Source: a bacterium
Lineage (GTDB): Bacteria; Planctomycetota; B15-G4; JADJEK01
DNA length: 8,843 bases
Assembly: GCA_030428825.1 (NCBI GenBank)
Contig: JAUIEL010000259.1
Location: 1-8,843 of the forward strand
Reading direction: 5' to 3'
Shown here: positions 6,525-8,843 of the stretch, one piece after another
How positions within the stretch are numbered: position 1 is the stretch's first letter
How the letters are laid out: each line of letters begins with the position of its first letter
The notes under the pieces: model-generated
The model's input: only the letters and a program-made list of their open reading frames with translations
The model's database searches: none
Told to the model about the DNA's origin: nothing
Translations under genes and position numbers: made by a program

Positions 6525-6580
6525 AGAGCGCCGGCGCGCGCACCGTAGTTTTCGGATTCTCTCGTGAGAGACCCCAGAGC
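6520..6580 (+). repeat. Direct repeat ACCCCAGAGC in the pnp leader
   Basis: ACCCCAGAGC occurs at 6520-6529 and again at 6571-6580, 51 bases apart, each preceded by a GAGA-like purine run. The first copy supplies the 3' strand of the 6486-6524 hairpin; the second sits at the base of the 6558-6571 hairpin. It could be a protein-binding repeat or a small internal duplication. Confidence 0.5.
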
Positions 6581-6602
6581 CCGCGGTCTCCGAGCGCGCC
6601 GG
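6531..6602 (+). promoter_or_regulatory. pnp leader stem enclosing alternative hairpins
   Basis: CCGGCGCGC (6531-6539) pairs perfectly with GCGCGCCGG (6594-6602), nine G-C pairs ending 15 bases before the pnp ribosome site. Inside it, TCTCTCGTGAGAGA (6558-6571) is a perfect inverted repeat. The overlapping GAGACC (6568-6573) can instead pair with GGTCTC (6585-6590), so the two inner hairpins exclude each other. The arrangement fits a regulated pnp leader, but function is inferred. Apart from this element, the 6486-6524 arm and the 6385-6402 hairpin, the 285 bases from 6343 to 6627 show no gene. Confidence 0.4.
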
Positions 6603-6616
6603 TCGTTTCCAGAGAA

Positions 6617-6620
6617 GAGG
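6617..6620 (+). promoter_or_regulatory. Ribosome binding site GAGG for pnp
   Basis: GAGG within AGAAGAGGAAG lies seven bases before TTG 6628. It supports the TTG as the pnp start; no ATG or GTG in this frame lies nearby upstream that would fit the family N-terminus. Confidence 0.65.
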
Positions 6621-6627
6621 AAGTTCA

Positions 6628-8843
6628 TTGACGCACTACAAGGTGGAGAAGCAGATCGGGGGGAGGATCCTCTCGATGGAGACCGGCACGTTGGCGAAGC
6701 AGGCCGACGGCGCCGTCGTCGTCCGCTACGCCGACTCGGTGGTCCTGGTGACCGCGCAGTCCGCGAAGGCTCGGGAGGGGATCGACTTCTTCCCGCTCAC
6801 CGTGGAGTACCGCGAGCGGATGTCCGCCGGCGGGAAGTTCCCGGGCGGGTTCATCAAGCGTGAGGGGCGCCCGTCCGAGCGGGACATCCTCACCATGCGG
6901 CAGATCGACCGACCGATCCGGCCGCTCTTCCCGGACGGCTACCGCCAGGACGTCCAGGTGATCGGCACGCTCCTGTCGGCCGATCCGCAGAACGACCCCG
7001 ACGTCCTCGCGCTCTGCGGCGCCTCGGCGTCGCTCTCGATCTCCTCGATCCCGTTCCAGGGGCCGATCGCCGGCGTCCGCGTCGGGCTCGTCGACGACGA
7101 GTTCGTGATCAACCCGACGACGGAGGAGCGGGAGAAGTCGCTCCTCGACCTGGTCGTCGCCGGCTCGCGCGAGGCGGTCGTGATGGTCGAGGCGGGCGCG
7201 AAGATGATCTCCGAGGAGGACATCGTCGACGCGATCCAGTTCGGCCACGAGGCGATCCGCGAGATCGTCGACATGATCGACGAGCTGATCGAGCACTGCG
7301 GCAAGGAGAAGCAGGAGTTCGTGCCGCCCGAGCTCGACGCCGCGATGGTCAAGCGGATGAAGAAGCTCGAGGCGAAGCTGAAGAAGGCGCTCCAGACCGA
7401 CGGCAAGCTGGCGCGCTACGCCGCCGTCGACGAGCTCCGCGACGCCGCCGTCGAGGCGGAGACGAAGGGGATCGAGGACGAGGACGAGCTGAAGGCGGTC
7501 GCGAAGGAGGCGAAGAAGGTGTTCGCCGACATGTCGTGGCGCGCCGAGCGCGACATCATCCTCTCGAAGAACCGCCGGGTCGACGGCCGGAAGAACGACG
7601 AGATCCGCGACATCTCGGTCGAGCTCGGGATCCTCCCGCGCACGCACGGCTCGGCCGTCTTCACCCGCGGCGAGACGCAGGCGCTCGTGACGACCGCCCT
7701 CGGCACCGGCGACGCCGAGCAGCGGGTCGAGAACGTGATGCAGAACTTCCGGAAGCGGTTCTACCTCGACTACAACTTCCCGCCGTTCTCGGTCGGCGAG
7801 TGCCGCCCGATCCGCGGGCCGGGGCGTCGCGAGATCGGCCACGGCGCGCTCGCCGAGCGCGCGGTGTCGGCGGTGATGCCCGAGGGCGAGGAGTTCTCGT
7901 ACACCGTCCGCTCGGTCTCCGACATCCTCGAGTCGAACGGCTCGTCGTCGATGGCGACCGTCTGCGGCTCGATCCTGTCGATGATGGACGCGGGCGTGCC
8001 GATCAAGGCGCCGGTCGCGGGCGTCGCGATGGGCCTCGTCATGGACGGCAAGAAGTACAGCATCCTGAGCGACATCGCGGGGTCCGAGGACCACAACGGC
8101 GACATGGACTTCAAGGTCGCCGGGACGCGCGACGGCATCACGGCGCTCCAGATGGACATCAAGGTCGGCGGGCTGACCGTCGAGATCCTGACCGAGGCGC
8201 TGGAGCAGGCGAAGCAGGGTCGGCTCCACATCCTCGACAAGATGACGGAGGCGATCGCCGAGCCGCGCAAGGAGGTCTCGCCGTACGCGCCGCGCCTCGA
8301 GCGCCTGAAGATCCCGGTCGAGAAGATCGGAATCCTGATCGGCCCCGGCGGCCGTCAGATCAAGGCGATCCAGGACGACACGGGCGCCAACATCGAGGTC
8401 GACGACGACGGCGTCGTCCTGGTCTCCGGACCTTCGGGCGAGATCGTGTCGGCCGCGGTCACCCTCGTTCGCGCCGTCACCGCCGAGGTCGAGGTCGGCC
8501 AGACCTTCGACGGGAAGGTCATCTCGATCAAGGACTTCGGTGCCTTCGTCGAGATCGCGCCGGGCCAGGAGGGGCTCTGCCACGTGTCGGAGCTCGACAC
8601 CGAGTTCGTGCGCGACGTCACCGACGTCGTCCAGCTCGGCGACGTCGTCAAGGTCAAGGTGATCCACGTCGACCCGACCGGCCGCATCAAGCTGTCGCGG
8701 AAGGCGACGATGGAGGGCGGCGACTCGAACGGCGAGGCGGCGGGCGGCGACGACCGGCCGCGCGGCCGGGGTCGCGGGCGCGACGACGATCGCGGTGACC
8801 GCGGTGACCGCGGAGGCCGCGGCGACCGCGGCGACCGCGGAGG
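6628..8843 (+). CDS. pnp: Polyribonucleotide nucleotidyltransferase (PNPase), C-terminus beyond the window
   Basis: PNPase is a trimeric 3'-5' phosphorolytic exoribonuclease that degrades RNA with phosphate to nucleoside diphosphates. The TTG start gives MTHYKVEKQIGGRILSMETG, a normal family N-terminus. RNase PH domain 1 shows FFPLTVEYRE (from 54), FIKREGRPSE (about 75-84) and RPIRPLF (95-101). RNase PH domain 2 begins near 315 with RTHGSAVFTRGETQ (338-351) and has catalytic Asp488, Asp494 and Lys496 in SEDHNGDMDFKVAG, equivalent to E. coli Asp486, Asp492 and Lys494. The KH domain carries GPGG at 572-575, and the S1 domain (about 622-692) has DFGAFVEI and GLCHVSEL. From about 694 a low-complexity tail rich in Asp, Gly and Arg begins; 738 complete codons are visible before the edge, already longer than the 711-residue E. 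coli enzyme. It lies downstream of rpsO with a structured leader. Identity is certain; only the true C-terminus is missing. Confidence 0.98.
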   Translation, partial: MTHYKVEKQIGGRILSMETGTLAKQADGAVVVRYADSVVLVTAQSAKAREGIDFFPLTVEYRERMSAGGKFPGGFIKREGRPSERDILTMRQIDRPIRPLFPDGYRQDVQVIGTLLSADPQNDPDVLALCGASASLSISSIPFQGPIAGVRVGLVDDEFVINPTTEEREKSLLDLVVAGSREAVVMVEAGAKMISEEDIVDAIQFGHEAIREIVDMIDELIEHCGKEKQEFVPPELDAAMVKRMKKLEAKLKKALQTDGKLARYAAVDELRDAAVEAETKGIEDEDELKAVAKEAKKVFADMSWRAERDIILSKNRRVDGRKNDEIRDISVELGILPRTHGSAVFTRGETQALVTTALGTGDAEQRVENVMQNFRKRFYLDYNFPPFSVGECRPIRGPGRREIGHGALAERAVSAVMPEGEEFSYTVRSVSDILESNGSSSMATVCGSILSMMDAGVPIKAPVAGVAMGLVMDGKKYSILSDIAGSEDHNGDMDFKVAGTRDGITALQMDIKVGGLTVEILTEALEQAKQGRLHILDKMTEAIAEPRKEVSPYAPRLERLKIPVEKIGILIGPGGRQIKAIQDDTGANIEVDDDGVVLVSGPSGEIVSAAVTLVRAVTAEVEVGQTFDGKVISIKDFGAFVEIAPGQEGLCHVSELDTEFVRDVTDVVQLGDVVKVKVIHVDPTGRIKLSRKATMEGGDSNGEAAGGDDRPRGRGRGRDDDRGDRGDRGGRGDRGDRG
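8791..8843 (+). repeat. Nine-base tandem repeat encoding RGD/RGG units at the 3' end of pnp
   Basis: Units of CGC-GGN-GAC or CGC-GGA-GGC run in frame: RGD, RGD, RGG, RGD, RGD, RG(G) up to the window edge. There is a higher order of 27 bases (8791-8817, then from 8818), and the second block differs from the first by synonymous GGT to GGC changes. This is a recent or actively sliding coding microsatellite; its full length is beyond the window. Confidence 0.85.

Noticed and set aside
6625..8667. Long - strand open frame opposite pnp
   Set aside because: Antisense shadow of a gene with complete PNPase motifs; the product is low-complexity Asp/Leu/Arg/Val-rich.
8791..8843. Short regular repeats as a possible CRISPR or integration site
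   Set aside because: The units are nine bases long, in frame and contiguous with no spacers; they are a coding repeat of pnp.

Overview
The window is a very GC-rich stretch (about 70% by eye, with strong G/C preference at third codon positions) from a bacterium. Three genes carry lipoprotein-type export signals or belong to lipoprotein families, and TTG and GTG starts are used, which points to a GC-rich diderm. Planctomycetota or another deep-branching environmental phylum would fit, but I cannot fix the phylum from this sequence. All convincing genes are on the + strand. The long open frames on the other strand and in other frames result from stop codons being rare at this GC content.

Left part (1-1418): the window opens inside an oligopeptide-type ABC transporter ATPase. 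Homology to that family stops abruptly near position 330, before the LSGGQ signature. A different protein then begins in another frame with no start codon of its own. This second protein resembles the ABC-transport auxiliary lipoprotein family (ABC_trans_aux) and contains two tandem copies of that fold, spaced exactly 531 bases apart. The join is either a genomic deletion or rearrangement or an assembly chimera.

Middle part (1436-5926): a tightly packed run of a 1060-residue lipoprotein with SbsA-type Ig-like domains, queC (7-cyano-7-deazaguanine synthase, ATGA overlap) and a second small lipoprotein (26-base overlap with queC). The auxiliary-like gene ends only 29 bases before the large lipoprotein, so all four are probably co-transcribed. 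The set looks like envelope lipoproteins with a modified-nucleoside enzyme embedded among them. No other queuosine genes are visible.

Right part (5927-8843): the widely conserved rpsO-pnp pair, encoding ribosomal protein S15 and polynucleotide phosphorylase. Both leaders contain marked secondary structure. Upstream of rpsO is a hairpin whose loop is complementary to an upstream strand (a potential pseudoknot). Between rpsO and pnp are a terminator-like hairpin, a 15-bp interrupted hairpin and a 9-bp GC stem. These match, in position, the autoregulatory elements known for both genes in Escherichia coli, although the sequences and structures here are their own. pnp runs off the right edge within an Arg-Gly-Asp/Arg-Gly-Gly repeat tail.

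I found no tRNA, rRNA, CRISPR array, insertion sequence, phage or defence gene, and nothing here is strong evidence for a wholly new system. The most interesting items are the tandem-duplicated auxiliary domain and its broken 5' end, the leader RNA structures, and the repeat tail of PNPase.
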